A stretch of 64,000 nt of DNA from NCBI GenBank assembly GCA_006386115.1, contig VFIW01000092.1:62001-126000 (forward strand), in the 5' to 3' direction. The notes under the pieces are model-generated. The model searched no databases and was not told the DNA's origin. It saw only the letters and a program-made list of their open reading frames with translations. The translations under genes were made by a program, and so were the position numbers. This document shows, in pieces, positions 41,629 through 51,380 of the stretch; position 1 is the first letter of the stretch, and every line of letters begins with the position of its first letter. Origin of the DNA: Globisporangium splendens (taxonomy: Eukaryota; Oomycota; Peronosporomycetes; Pythiales; Pythiaceae).

Positions 41629-44600
41629 TCAGCTAGAGGCGAATTTACTCAGCAGCTCAGCTCCTCGCTGTGGGCTCGGCTCCATGCGCAATTGGTAGCA
41701 ATCTGCAGCGATCTTCTCGTAGGCAGTCAAGCGGGTTTTCGCGTATTCGACCAAACTCTTCCACACTGTTGGCAGCAGCTTCAGGTTGTTCGAAAAGTGC
41801 TTTTTCATGCGGTCGTGCATGCTCTTTGCCGATTTCTCAAACTGGTCGTGGAAATAGAACACAATGTGGACGAAGATCAGCATATCGTCACTACTTTCCA
41901 ACAAAACGAGTGGTGGTGGACGCACCGTTGGTCCTGTGGCTTCGAGTATCTTTCGCACTTCTTGACGCGGAGCATGGTACTGGATTTCCTGTGCTGGGAG
42001 GGTCTTCAGTAGCTCTTCGACATTGTTGAACATCGGCTTGAGAAATCGATCAAGATGGTTAGAGGTTAAGGCAGCAATGTGACTTGGAACTGGCGACAGA
42101 GAGACAAAAAACAACAAGACTCACCACAAGCTGCTTGAATTCGTACTCCCAGATGTATGCAACGTAGAGCTCGAGGTTCTCGACGTGCTTTGCATGCGCC
42201 TGCGCCGCGTACTGACCCAGTGGAAGGTCCTTTGAGGCGTTGATCGCGGTCAGCTTCTCACTGATGTACAGGAAATTTTCTAGTGTTTTTTATCCATACC
42301 CCCAAGCACGAAAATGAATGCAAGTTAACTCGACGAATTGCAGCCAGTCATCCAGCAAGGTAGCTTACCGAGTCGAGTGAGCGATCGGTACTTGGGCTTG
42401 TAGTCCGAGACTTTTTCGAGCCACTGCAGCGTCGCAGGCAGAATCCGGTGGTAAATGGACGCGAGCGTGCTATCGTCCGTTTTCCCACACACGCTTTCTT
42501 CCAAACGCCCAATCATGACCTGATCAGAGTCAAAGGAAGACCCAGGCACGTGAATAGATAGATGGCTGAAGTCAATGGGTAAGCAGTAGCGGAACTCGTA
42601 GACGTACCAAGGTCTTGAGAATGGGACTCAACACGCCAGCCATGCGCGTGTCTGTGTTGTGATTGTTGATCCACGTTTCCTGCACACACAGCAAATACGA
42701 TAAAGCGCTCGTCAACTCTGGCGTAGGATTTATCAAAAGGCAGGTGTCTTACCTGGTCCTCGGTGAATTTGATCAGTAAACGCTTCATCTGCAGCTGGAA
42801 GCTGACCATCACGTTGAAGAGGAACTCGCTCTGCTTGTGGTAACCATCCAGGTGGCCATTGATCAGAACAACGAGACCCAGCGCATCCAAAATGTTTCTC
42901 GCGGACGCGGCTTCTCCGAAATCGTTCATTCGTTTGAGCAGTTTCTCAAAGATGTTCTCCATCATGAGCGCCAGCTCTTCGGGTTCGCCCTCGCCATTGT
43001 CCTCTCGATGGTCGGGAAAGAACAGCGTGGAGAGCAGTCGCTGCTCTCGAAGCACGATCGAGACGACGTGATCCAGCGTTTGCTGCATCAACGGCGATGC
43101 CCCGAGCGCATCGCCAAGCTGCGGCGACGACAAGTGGAAGCTCCACGATTGCAACGCCTGGAGCTTGGCAAAATGGTGCTTGGACGACTTTGGCAGCTTG
43201 TCCTTGAGGCATCGAAACAGCGATTGGACGTGCGGATTGTACACGAGCGCCAGATTCTTTGCGTACACTTGACGCAAATTCGTCATGGCGCGAGGATCCA
43301 GGGACTGCAAGTGCGCAAACAATGGCTGGTATTCGATGACTTCATCGTGGAAAGGCTCGTTCGTGAACGTCCAGTTCATCTCCTTGATATCGCCGCCTTC
43401 GAATGACGTAATGGCGCGACCGACGCGCGAGGTCTCGGCTGTCGAGCGCACCGACGACGAGGCTTCTCGGTTGTCGCGACTAAAGCCTGAGACTTTGGAC
43501 TTGGTAGGAGAGGAGCCGCTGCCGCCAGTCACGCTCGTTGTGCGCGAGCTCCAGAGCCATTGCTTCACCTTGCGAAGCAGGAACTCATCAAAGGATACGC
43601 AGAGCTTGTCACAGAACCCACGTGCTAGTTTGGAGAGTTCTTCGCCTCGCGTTCGGAAGGCGTTCATGTCACTCGCCGGGAACACTTTCGTGGACTTGAT
43701 CGCTTCATCGATGCGCGTGATCGTCGCGATCGTCGACTGCATCCTCGCGTTCCGATCCCGTTGCGATACAACTGCGTCCCCACTGCTGTTACTCGATGCG
43801 TTTCCTGGAGCTGCTTCATCGGGGAAGACACTGAGCGGCTTCAGCAAGATACTCATCTGCTCGCGCGGGATCTCGACGAGAGCCATCATTTGCTCCAGTG
43901 TCTCCTGCAGCGCGACACTGTTCTTGAAATGCACCTCCAACTGATTGTTGAGCGACTCAAAGTGCATCATGTTCATGGACGTCTGCGCGAGGAAATCATC
44001 GGACTCGTTCGTCCAGGTTTGCATCAGCTCGATGTGTTTCAAGACTCCGTCAATCGCATCGATGATCTTGTCCACAGATGTCTTCTGTCCACCAGAGGAG
44101 CTCGCTGTTGAGTCTGCTGCCTTAGTTGATCCCTTGCTGCCTGGATTACTGATACTCGAGGATTGAGCAGACGAAGCCTGACTCTCGCCCTCAAAAGAGA
44201 GAAGGAACGTGATGTTTTCGTCTTCAAGAACGCGCAGTTTCTTTTTCAGGTCGTCTTCAATCGAGCCAAGATGGACGTCGTTCCAGTTGATCGCAGCGAG
44301 CAGCGCCACGGCATCGTCGTTTTCAGCAGATGTCAAGCGCAGATTGCTGGCACCACCTGATGCTGTGCCCGGGGTGCGTCCGCCGAGTTTGGGGTCATAG
44401 CCATCTGTCTGGTTGTCGCTGCTGCTGCCAGTCGGATCGTCTGGATCGCTGTTGGCTTTTTTCATAGACGCCTACGTGTTTTTCGCGAGAGGGATGCACA
44501 TGAGAAGCAGCACACAAGCAACCCAAGGCAATTCAAATCTACAGTCTTATACCACGTGATCGAGCAAGTCGACGTCGATGTTGTACTTCTTTTGCAGGTT

Positions 44601-45322
44601 GAGGTGAATCGCGACTTCGCTGAGCTCGTCCGTGTCGATGCGTACCAACCGAGGCAATATTTTCTAGTAGCATTGGGGATCAGCAGCGAAAGCAGGCATA
44701 TTTATCAATAAAGACGACCGACCTAGGCATCCTAAAAGCTCAGAGACCTCACCTTCTTATCGACTGATAACGCGCAAAGGCTCCAGAGGAACTCCTGCAT
44801 GGCAAACTTGCTCTCGGAGTCCGCAACGAACCACTGCCAGGGTATATCCTCGCCCTCAAAGTGGAGCGCAAACGAGCCGCGCTTCTTCTCCGAGGTGAGG
44901 CCGTTGTTCTCGATGGCATCGAGGCGGCCAATATCCCACGACTGGCGCACTCCGACTTGGAACGTGCTCAGCAGCTGGAGGTAGTGCAATTGCTGCGACG
45001 ACGGCAGACCCGTGTCCTGCACCATCACGCACAGGATGTAGTATTTGCTCGCAGTGCTGCCCAAAGGTCCACCATGGCCGAAGATACGCTTGCTAGTCAG
45101 CGACACCTTCTTCTTCTGCACCTGCACAAACGAGAACACGCGCTTGCGGCCGCCCGTAGATTGGTTAACGCTGCTAGTGCTGCTGCTGTCGGAATTGGCG
45201 CCGCGACTGGCGGCTTGGCGCTTGGTCAGCGCCTGCGAGTGGAAGTGCGTGTGCAGCGTGTTGCGGATGTCTTCGCGCGAGATGCTGCTCAGGTGCGCGG
45301 GCTTCACGCGCGCAGCCTCCAT
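41629..45322 (-). CDS. SEC3: Exocyst complex subunit Sec3 (EXOC1)
   Basis: Seven exons join in phase to 1,061 residues: 44753-45322, 44553-44663, 42753-44471, 42608-42679, 42369-42519, 42125-42279 and 41629-42036. The start MEAARVKPAHLSSISREDI at 45322 is preferred over an open extension upstream. Residues 1-190 match the Sec3 PH-like phosphoinositide-binding domain (RVFSFVQVQKKKVSLTSKRIFG...YILCVMVQD...WDIGRLDAIE...WFVADSESKFAMQEFLWSLC). A central coiled-coil region (LEDENITFLLSFEGE, FLAQTSMNMMHFESLNNQLEVHFKNSVALQ) and the helical Sec3 C-terminal domain follow, ending KSAKSMHDRMKKHFSNNLKLLPTVW. Sec3 marks exocytic sites at the plasma membrane. A further 84-bp in-frame intron inside the last exon (about 41826-41910) is possible. 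Confidence 0.88.
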
Positions 45323-47076
45323 CGCGATTATTCTGTAGCAAAGCCGCTGTCTTTTGAGAAAGGTGGCAGGTGGATCCGTACTTAGAGGACACGACCTTTC
45401 GCGATCCTGGAATGAGTCGTTAAGTTCGCATGCGGTGAGAATGTTGGGCACGAGTGTTGGTGCGGCAACTTCTGCATCCGACAGCCAAACACCGAGAGAA
45501 TCCAGAACACAAGCGCGCCACTGGCATGCTGTTATGCTTCGCACACATGCACATATTGCAGTATACTGTTAGCTATGTATGCTGCTACGAGTTCGGGGGT
45601 TGCACACAAGTTCAGCGATTGCAAACGAAGACGCTGGGTGAAGTGGATGGATGCACTTGACGTTCCGGAGCTATCCGCAGCAATCACGTCTGTCAGCGAG
45701 CTCAAATTTTCCACGCAGGACAACCACACAGTCGTTGACATTCGGTCCCTCTCTTTGTACTATGCAGTGCTGGTTGGTGTGATCGAGACGCTGCGAGTGG
45801 GAATAGAGAGGTGGACCTCGTTGGCGACCGAGTGGCACGTGCGCTTGCTCTGCATGCAAAACCGATCTAATTGTCATGGCACTGCTGCGGAGAATCCGCT
45901 GCTTTGCATGGAGCCAAGTGGGTAAAGTTGAGCAGCAGTTTCCGGTACTTTTACAGCACGAGAACGATGCTATGAGATGCAGGCGAGAGCGCAAAAGATC
46001 GCCATCTGAGTGGTCTGCTGGCCGAAGTAATACACCGGAAGCCATGTGTCGCACGCGCTCTTGGCACGTGTTTCCACGCTGCCAGTGTGCAGTTTACTCG
46101 AGCATGATAGCCAGCTGGAGTGCATCATGCAGTCGTCTGTTGTGGGTGAGTGGGTTGCTCTCGCCCCACCAACCGAGACCAGCTGGAGCTCCGACTTGGA
46201 TGGCGAAATGTGCAACCGCAGACGCCCAAGTCGGCTACCGTTGCAGTAGATTAAGTATAGGGAAGAATTGATTTGCTGAGAATGCTGCGAGTGCCTTGAG
46301 GTATCATTAAGAGTGAGTATTGCCTTGAGCGCAAGCAATTGATTAACGGACAGCAGCAAGCTTGGGACCAGGCGTGTGGATTTGTCGAGGTGTCGACATG
46401 CTTGCTCATCCAGCCCACGACAGCGATGGATGGCGTCTGTGCCCTAAACGCACACGCTATTCCCACTTCCGCACACGAAGCGGAAGTGCCGCATGCACGC
46501 ACAGTGTAGAGAGCACACAAAAATTTGTTCCTTGACGATTTGTCAGTCGATTATTCGAGTGTGGGTGGACTTATCAATGCACCATAATCCTATTCATATT
46601 CTAATGAGTGTTGTCTTCAAACCTGATATTATTACTCGTTTAATGTCAGGGTTTTGCACTTGCATTGTGCAATTTCATGTGAAATGTAATGCAACGCCAC
46701 GAATTTAAGTTTGATGACGATTTTCTATACCGAGGAAATGATGTCCTTGCACTTGAACTTGACAAGAAAAGAGCGAGTGTCCGGTGTGTTGATTTCCTTG
46801 ATGGCGGCGTCACGAACAGCTGGTGCCAGAAACGGGGCGGTCTCCACAAATCAGGGACCATAGCTCAGAGAAAAGCCTTGTGCTTTGTCGCGCGTCGCAA
46901 CCTTTTCTTTCCTGTCTGTGTGCGCGTAAAGATGGCAGGAAGGTCTCATCGAAAATGCTGAAGTGGACCGGCCACTCGAGGTGACAGCATGCGACACTGT
47001 CGAACTGAATACTCGCACCTGTCTGGCGCAGCTCTTGGCATCTCGAGCAGCGCCGCCACTGTCAGGTAGCTCCTCC
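45323..47076. other. Intergenic region between Sec3 and RNase T2 copy D
   Basis: About 1.75 kb between divergent genes. Short open frames only. A 9-bp perfect hairpin (arms 46464-46472 and 46480-46488, loop 7) is present. The stretch 46500-46740 is AT-rich. No gene or RNA recognised. Confidence 0.6.
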
Positions 47077-47093
47077 CTCATTTCCCAATTTGG
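47077..47093 (+). promoter_or_regulatory. Inr-FPR core promoter of RNase T2 copy D
   Basis: CTCATTTCCCAATTTGG matches the initiator-FPR pattern of the other RNase T2 genes and ends 36 bp before the ATG. Confidence 0.65.
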
Positions 47094-47129
47094 CCTGTTC
47101 CCACAACAAGTTGAATACGTTTTTCCCCG

Positions 47130-48206
47130 ATGTTCGCCAAGTCGTCTCTCTTCGTGCTCGCTGCCTTGATGGCCGGTGAGTTCCACGCCGCGACCGCCAT
47201 TGACTACCTCGGTGGCTGGTTGCCGACTCCACCAAAGCAGCAATGTGTCGACATCTGCGTGAACTCGAAGGCCACGCCAACGTGCTTGACCAATGCCCCC
47301 GAGTGCTTGGCCAAGAAGCAGGTGCCAGGCGACTTCGACTACTTGCTCATGGAGCAGATCTTCGCGCCGCAGTTCTGTCGCGACCTGCTCAAGGGTGTCG
47401 ATGGCACGATCTCGCACCAGAACGTGCTGCCATACCCGAACGGCATCACGTGCAAGCCTAAGGTCGTCAAGAGCGAGATGACGATCCACGGTCTGTGGCC
47501 AAACTACAACGACGGCTACGTCGGTTGCTGCAATGTCACGCAAGCGATCGGCAACCATCCGTACAATGCTGCCGACTTTGCCAAGAACCAACCTGAATTG
47601 CTCAAGGAAATGGCCGAGAAGTGGATCGACCCAACGCAGTCGAACGAATACGACTCGCTCTGTGAGATCTACAACCACGAGTTCCAGAAACACGGTCTCT
47701 GCTACAGCGCCAAGGGCAATGACTTTGAAGGTGCCGCTGTGGACTACTTCAAGGCCACGTTGAGCGCCGCCAAGATGGTCGAGACGGCGACGGCGCAGAT
47801 CAACAAGTGGGCGGCCCAGCCTCAGCCTCTCATCCAATCGGTGGAGGCCATCCAGAACCTGTACCCGAAGAAGGTGCAAGTGTTCTGCTCGGCTGTGGAC
47901 GGCAGCAACCAGCTGTCGATCGTGCGCACGTGCTTCAAGAAGCCGGACGTGATCTCGGCTGCTGGTCCAAGTGAGCAAATCGACTGCGCAAACCCAGTGG
48001 CAACCTCGACCTTCGCGTTGTGCGACTCGTCGAAGCCAATCTCGCTTTACGGCTACGTTCCTCCAACTTCCACCCCTGCTCCATCGACTGCTGCTCCAAC
48101 TCCAGCGCCTACAACTGTGGCTCCAACTCCATCTACCACCACCGTGGCTCCAACCCCTGCTGCCACGACCCCTGCGCCATCCACGATCCCACACCCAAGC
48201 TGCTAA
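47130..48206 (+). CDS. Secreted ribonuclease T2 with Pro/Thr-rich tail, copy D
   Basis: 358 residues. Signal peptide MFAKSSLFVLAALMAGEFHAA, then IDYLGGWLPTPPKQQCVDIC. Both catalytic blocks are intact (MTIHGLWPNYNDGY, HEFQKHGLCYS). After the RNase domain, which ends at about residue 310 in YGYVPP, the protein continues with about 48 residues made almost only of Pro, Thr, Ala, Ser and Val in a loose TxAPTP repeat, ending in PSC. This looks like a mucin-type O-glycosylated extension and is absent from the other four copies. It could hold the enzyme in the cell wall or extracellular matrix. No GPI signal is evident. Confidence 0.93.
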   Translation: MFAKSSLFVLAALMAGEFHAATAIDYLGGWLPTPPKQQCVDICVNSKATPTCLTNAPECLAKKQVPGDFDYLLMEQIFAPQFCRDLLKGVDGTISHQNVLPYPNGITCKPKVVKSEMTIHGLWPNYNDGYVGCCNVTQAIGNHPYNAADFAKNQPELLKEMAEKWIDPTQSNEYDSLCEIYNHEFQKHGLCYSAKGNDFEGAAVDYFKATLSAAKMVETATAQINKWAAQPQPLIQSVEAIQNLYPKKVQVFCSAVDGSNQLSIVRTCFKKPDVISAAGPSEQIDCANPVATSTFALCDSSKPISLYGYVPPTSTPAPSTAAPTPAPTTVAPTPSTTTVAPTPAATTPAPSTIPHPSC

Positions 48207-48586
48207 ATGGCCAATGAATCGCTTGTAGATCTCATCTTCGTTGTACATCAATCTTGAAGAAATGGCAACAGTTCAATTAACGTAAAACCCTTTGCGTTTG
48301 ATTCTATCGTCTGGTATTCTGGCACTGTGCGAGTTAGCGATGACGGTTTGTTATTGTTCGATCAGCCTTGCACCCCGAGATCATGGCGGTCCTACTCCTG
48401 TCAAATGCATGGACGCGCTGACTCATGAGAGAGGAGCCAGTACCTGCTCAATTCTACTGTGCTCTTACAGTCTTGCTTCCGGTCCTCTTTTCCATCCATA
48501 CACGAGTCATGTTCCTTTGATCCAAACGCTGACAGCCATCCGTGCAATTCAACCAAGCGCGCATGAGGCTTTCCAACTGCAACAGC

Positions 48587-48877
48587 TCATACGCAGGATA
48601 AATGCAAACTTGAGTGGGATGGAAGCAGTTCGTCATAAGAAAAGAATGCTTTGAAGTGCGAGGACCTGATCCTGATGGAGCTGTTTTCTGTTTCCATCTG
48701 ATCGACGCTGTAGCCGCCCTGGACCTCCGAGTCCACGATGCTCTGGAGTCTGCCTCCATATTCAAGAGAGGCACCGTTGAAGTTGCCAATTTCCATGCCC
48801 ACGGCCACAAAAAGCAAGATCAATGGCAGCAGATGACATGGAGGCGACCAGGTTGGAGATTCGAGGGTGCTGGTCAT
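48587..48877 (-). CDS. Possible small membrane protein, doubtful
   Basis: A 96-residue frame from the ATG at 48875-48877, with one hydrophobic segment (CHLLPLILLFVAVGMEIGNF) and an otherwise ordinary composition. Its amino-acid mix is more protein-like than other chance frames nearby. I see no family match, promoter or clear context. It could be an exon fragment, a relic or noise. Confidence 0.2.
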   Translation of the reverse strand: MTSTLESPTWSPPCHLLPLILLFVAVGMEIGNFNGASLEYGGRLQSIVDSEVQGGYSVDQMETENSSIRIRSSHFKAFFSYDELLPSHSSLHLSCV

Positions 48878-49551
48878 GAGGGGAGGGGAGCGGCAAGCGT
48901 GCAGGCCAGAGACGGGGCTCTGCAAAAGTCTCTGGCACAGAGAAACGCCGTGTTGCCCTCACGTATCCACCATCTGTCACAGAAAGACAGTTCGGCGCGT
49001 GAGTAATGGCCACGTCGAGTGGACACAAAACGAGCAGATCAGTTTGCAAGTCTCGGCCGCGAAATAATCACAACAGCCCTCTGGACACTGGGCAAATGAC
49101 AACAGATCAGAATGCGCGGCGATGTTGATGGCAATCTTGCAAGGTGCATATTCCTTCTCTCTCTGTGCTTGTATGGGTTTATTCAGCCGTGTTTCCTTTC
49201 ATTGGTCCAATCCGTCGGTGAAGAGTGCTCAGGTAATTGTGCGAATGTGCTCAGCCTAGAAGAAGCTGCTGCCTCCTGGTGCGAGAAACCCGGACTGGAG
49301 TGCCTGTAACCAGCATTCCTTTGACATTCATGTTCATTGCCAAGCGTGATTTTCCATAGACGTCGACGAGAGTGACTCACAAAGGCCATGTGACTCACGT
49401 TTCCCGTTGATTGGAATCAATCAAACCAACATTACGCATTCGTCCAACGAATCCAACACGCTTGTTGACGCACGAGAAGTCTAAAACCTCTCTAAATTAC
49501 GTTGTCACCTCTCATAAGAGCCACATCGATCCGTATTTTTAAAATATGGAC

Positions 49552-49580
49552 ATGTATACTGCTTTTTAAACAGTATACAT
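49552..49580. repeat. Short perfect inverted repeat, 10-bp arms
   Basis: Arms ATGTATACTG (49552-49561) and CAGTATACAT (49571-49580) flank a 9-base AT-rich loop. It lies about 370 bp upstream of RNase T2 copy E. Function unknown. Confidence 0.7.
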
Positions 49581-49889
49581 CTATACAGCGACTGCTTATT
49601 ACGCATAAACGATCATTCACACTGAGGTATCTCTCCACTGTTGGCTTCGCTTGACGACAGGGCGACGAACGTCAACGAACCGCGCCAAGTGGGACTCGCA
49701 GCATCACTTTCCCTCGCTCGCGCTCTTTCCCACCTCGCAGTCTCTACTGTCGCCGCCTGCCTTCACCAGTTGGTTTCGCAGACGCAGCCTCGTGTTCGTG
49801 AGCACCACAGGGTCCGTCAGTCCCTCCTCATCCCTTCCCCTGCCTGCCTCCTGTTCGTTGGTGAGACCTTGAGCTGCTCATACAAGGAG

Positions 49890-49907
49890 CTCACAATTGA
49901 TTTTGCC
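49890..49907 (+). promoter_or_regulatory. Inr-FPR core promoter of RNase T2 copy E
   Basis: CTCACAATTGATTTTGCC combines initiator-like TCACAAT with the FPR form ATTTTGC and ends 39 bp before the ATG. Confidence 0.6.
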
Positions 49908-49946
49908 ACGCAAGACTCGCCACTTCCTCAGTCCCGACACCAGACG

Positions 49947-50888
49947 ATGTTCAAGAAGACGACCTCGCTGCTCTTGCTCTGCGTCGCTGCGGCCGCGCAA
50001 TTCCAGTCCGCGACGGCCATCGACTACCTCGGCGGCTGGCTCGCGACCCCGCCAAAGGAGCAGTGCGTGGACATTTGCGTCAACTCGAAGGCTGCGCCAA
50101 CGTGCCCAACCTCGGACCCAGCGTGTTTGGCCAAGAAGCAGCGTCCATTCGACTACGACTACCTGCTGCTGGAGCAGATCTTTGTGCCGCAGTTCTGCCG
50201 CGATTTGCTTAAGGGCGTGGACTCGACCATCTCGCACCAGAACGTCAACCCATACCCAAACGGCCTCACGTGCAAGCCTTCGCAGGCCAAGACCCAGCTC
50301 ACGATTCACGGCTTGTGGCCCAACTACAACGCCGGGTACGCTGGCTGCTGCAACGTGAGCGACACGATTAGCAACCATCCGTACAACGCGCTCGAGTTCG
50401 CGCAGGGGCACACGAGTCTGCTCGCCGAGATGAAGGACGCGTGGATCGACCCGACCCAAGCCAACACGTACGACACGCTCTGCGAGATCTACAACCACGA
50501 GTTCCAGAAGCACGGCATCTGCTACGGCGCCTTCGGCGACAACTGGGACCAGAGCGCGGCCACGTACTTCCGCGCCGCGCTCAACGTCGCCGCGACGCAG
50601 TACTCGGCCACCAAGAAGATCAACGCGTGGGCCACGAGCACCAAGCCGCAGACCACGCTCGCGGCCATCAACGCGCTCTACCCGAAGAACGTGCAGGTGC
50701 TGTGCTCGGCCGTGGATGGCGGCAACCAACTCTCGGCCATCCGCACGTGCTACCAGAAGCCACTCGTGTACAGCAACAAGGGTCCGTTCTACCAGATCGA
50801 CTGCGCGAACGCGACCAAGTCGTCCGCGACGATCCCGTGCGACGGCACCGTGCCGATCACGCTCACCAAGTACACGCCTCCTCAGTAA
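49947..50888 (+). CDS. Secreted ribonuclease T2, copy E
   Basis: 313 residues from the ATG at 49947; an upstream in-frame extension to 49641 crosses the promoter and is not used. Signal peptide MFKKTTSLLLLCVAAAAQFQSA, then IDYLGGWLATPPKEQCVDIC. Catalytic blocks LTIHGLWPNYNAGY and HEFQKHGICYG are intact. Its segment NWDQSAATYFRAALNVAAT resembles copy C. Coding GC is higher than in copy D. It lies 1.7 kb downstream of copy D on the same strand. Confidence 0.93.
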   Translation: MFKKTTSLLLLCVAAAAQFQSATAIDYLGGWLATPPKEQCVDICVNSKAAPTCPTSDPACLAKKQRPFDYDYLLLEQIFVPQFCRDLLKGVDSTISHQNVNPYPNGLTCKPSQAKTQLTIHGLWPNYNAGYAGCCNVSDTISNHPYNALEFAQGHTSLLAEMKDAWIDPTQANTYDTLCEIYNHEFQKHGICYGAFGDNWDQSAATYFRAALNVAATQYSATKKINAWATSTKPQTTLAAINALYPKNVQVLCSAVDGGNQLSAIRTCYQKPLVYSNKGPFYQIDCANATKSSATIPCDGTVPITLTKYTPPQ

Positions 50889-51380
50889 GCAAACTCAAGC
50901 ATGAGAAGCATTTTTGAGGAACGGATAGAGAGAGTAGGTCGTGTCGTACTTGCCAACAAAAATATAAGCCGCCATGGCAATTGCACCCGCATGTTTTGCA
51001 AAGCTAACCGTTTCGAAGTTGAGCTGTGTCCTCCATCGGAGCTGTTCGCACTGCGAAGAGCAATGCATATTGTGACCACAGCCATTCAACTCGAACTCAA
51101 AGAAGAGTGCACAAACTCCGCAACTGTGTGTTTGCATTCGCATGGCGGACGACTTCGTAGCTCTTTGCAGGGGAGCAATTGACAGGCTCATTCGTAGCTT
51201 TCTGCTTTTGAGAAATGGAGTGCGACCAGGATAGCTACTTCCAAGGTTGTAAGTTACATTGTTAGGTCGATGAAGCACCGCCATCGCTTAATGGATACTA
51301 CAAAACTGCTGTTGGCATACCTGCTATTGCTGCCAACCTCTTGTACTCTCATCGTTTCTCTTCGTTGCTATTATATTCAC
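50889..51380. other. Intergenic region between convergent genes
   Basis: About 490 bp between the 3' ends of RNase T2 copy E and phosphotransacetylase. Only short frames; nothing recognised. Confidence 0.6.

Larger units (their letters stand above)
48207..49889. other. Intergenic region between RNase T2 copies D and E
   Basis: About 1.7 kb. It contains one weak minus-strand open frame (48587-48877, listed separately) and a hairpin at 49552-49580. The stretch 49600-49880 is CT-rich leader-like sequence ahead of copy E. Confidence 0.55.

Noticed and set aside
46851..48251. 466-codon frame antisense to RNase T2 copy D
   Set aside because: Antisense shadow; similar shadows lie opposite the other RNase T2 copies because the genes are homologous.
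49641..49946. N-terminal extension of RNase T2 copy E
   Set aside because: It runs through the core promoter and would place about 100 residues before an obvious signal peptide.
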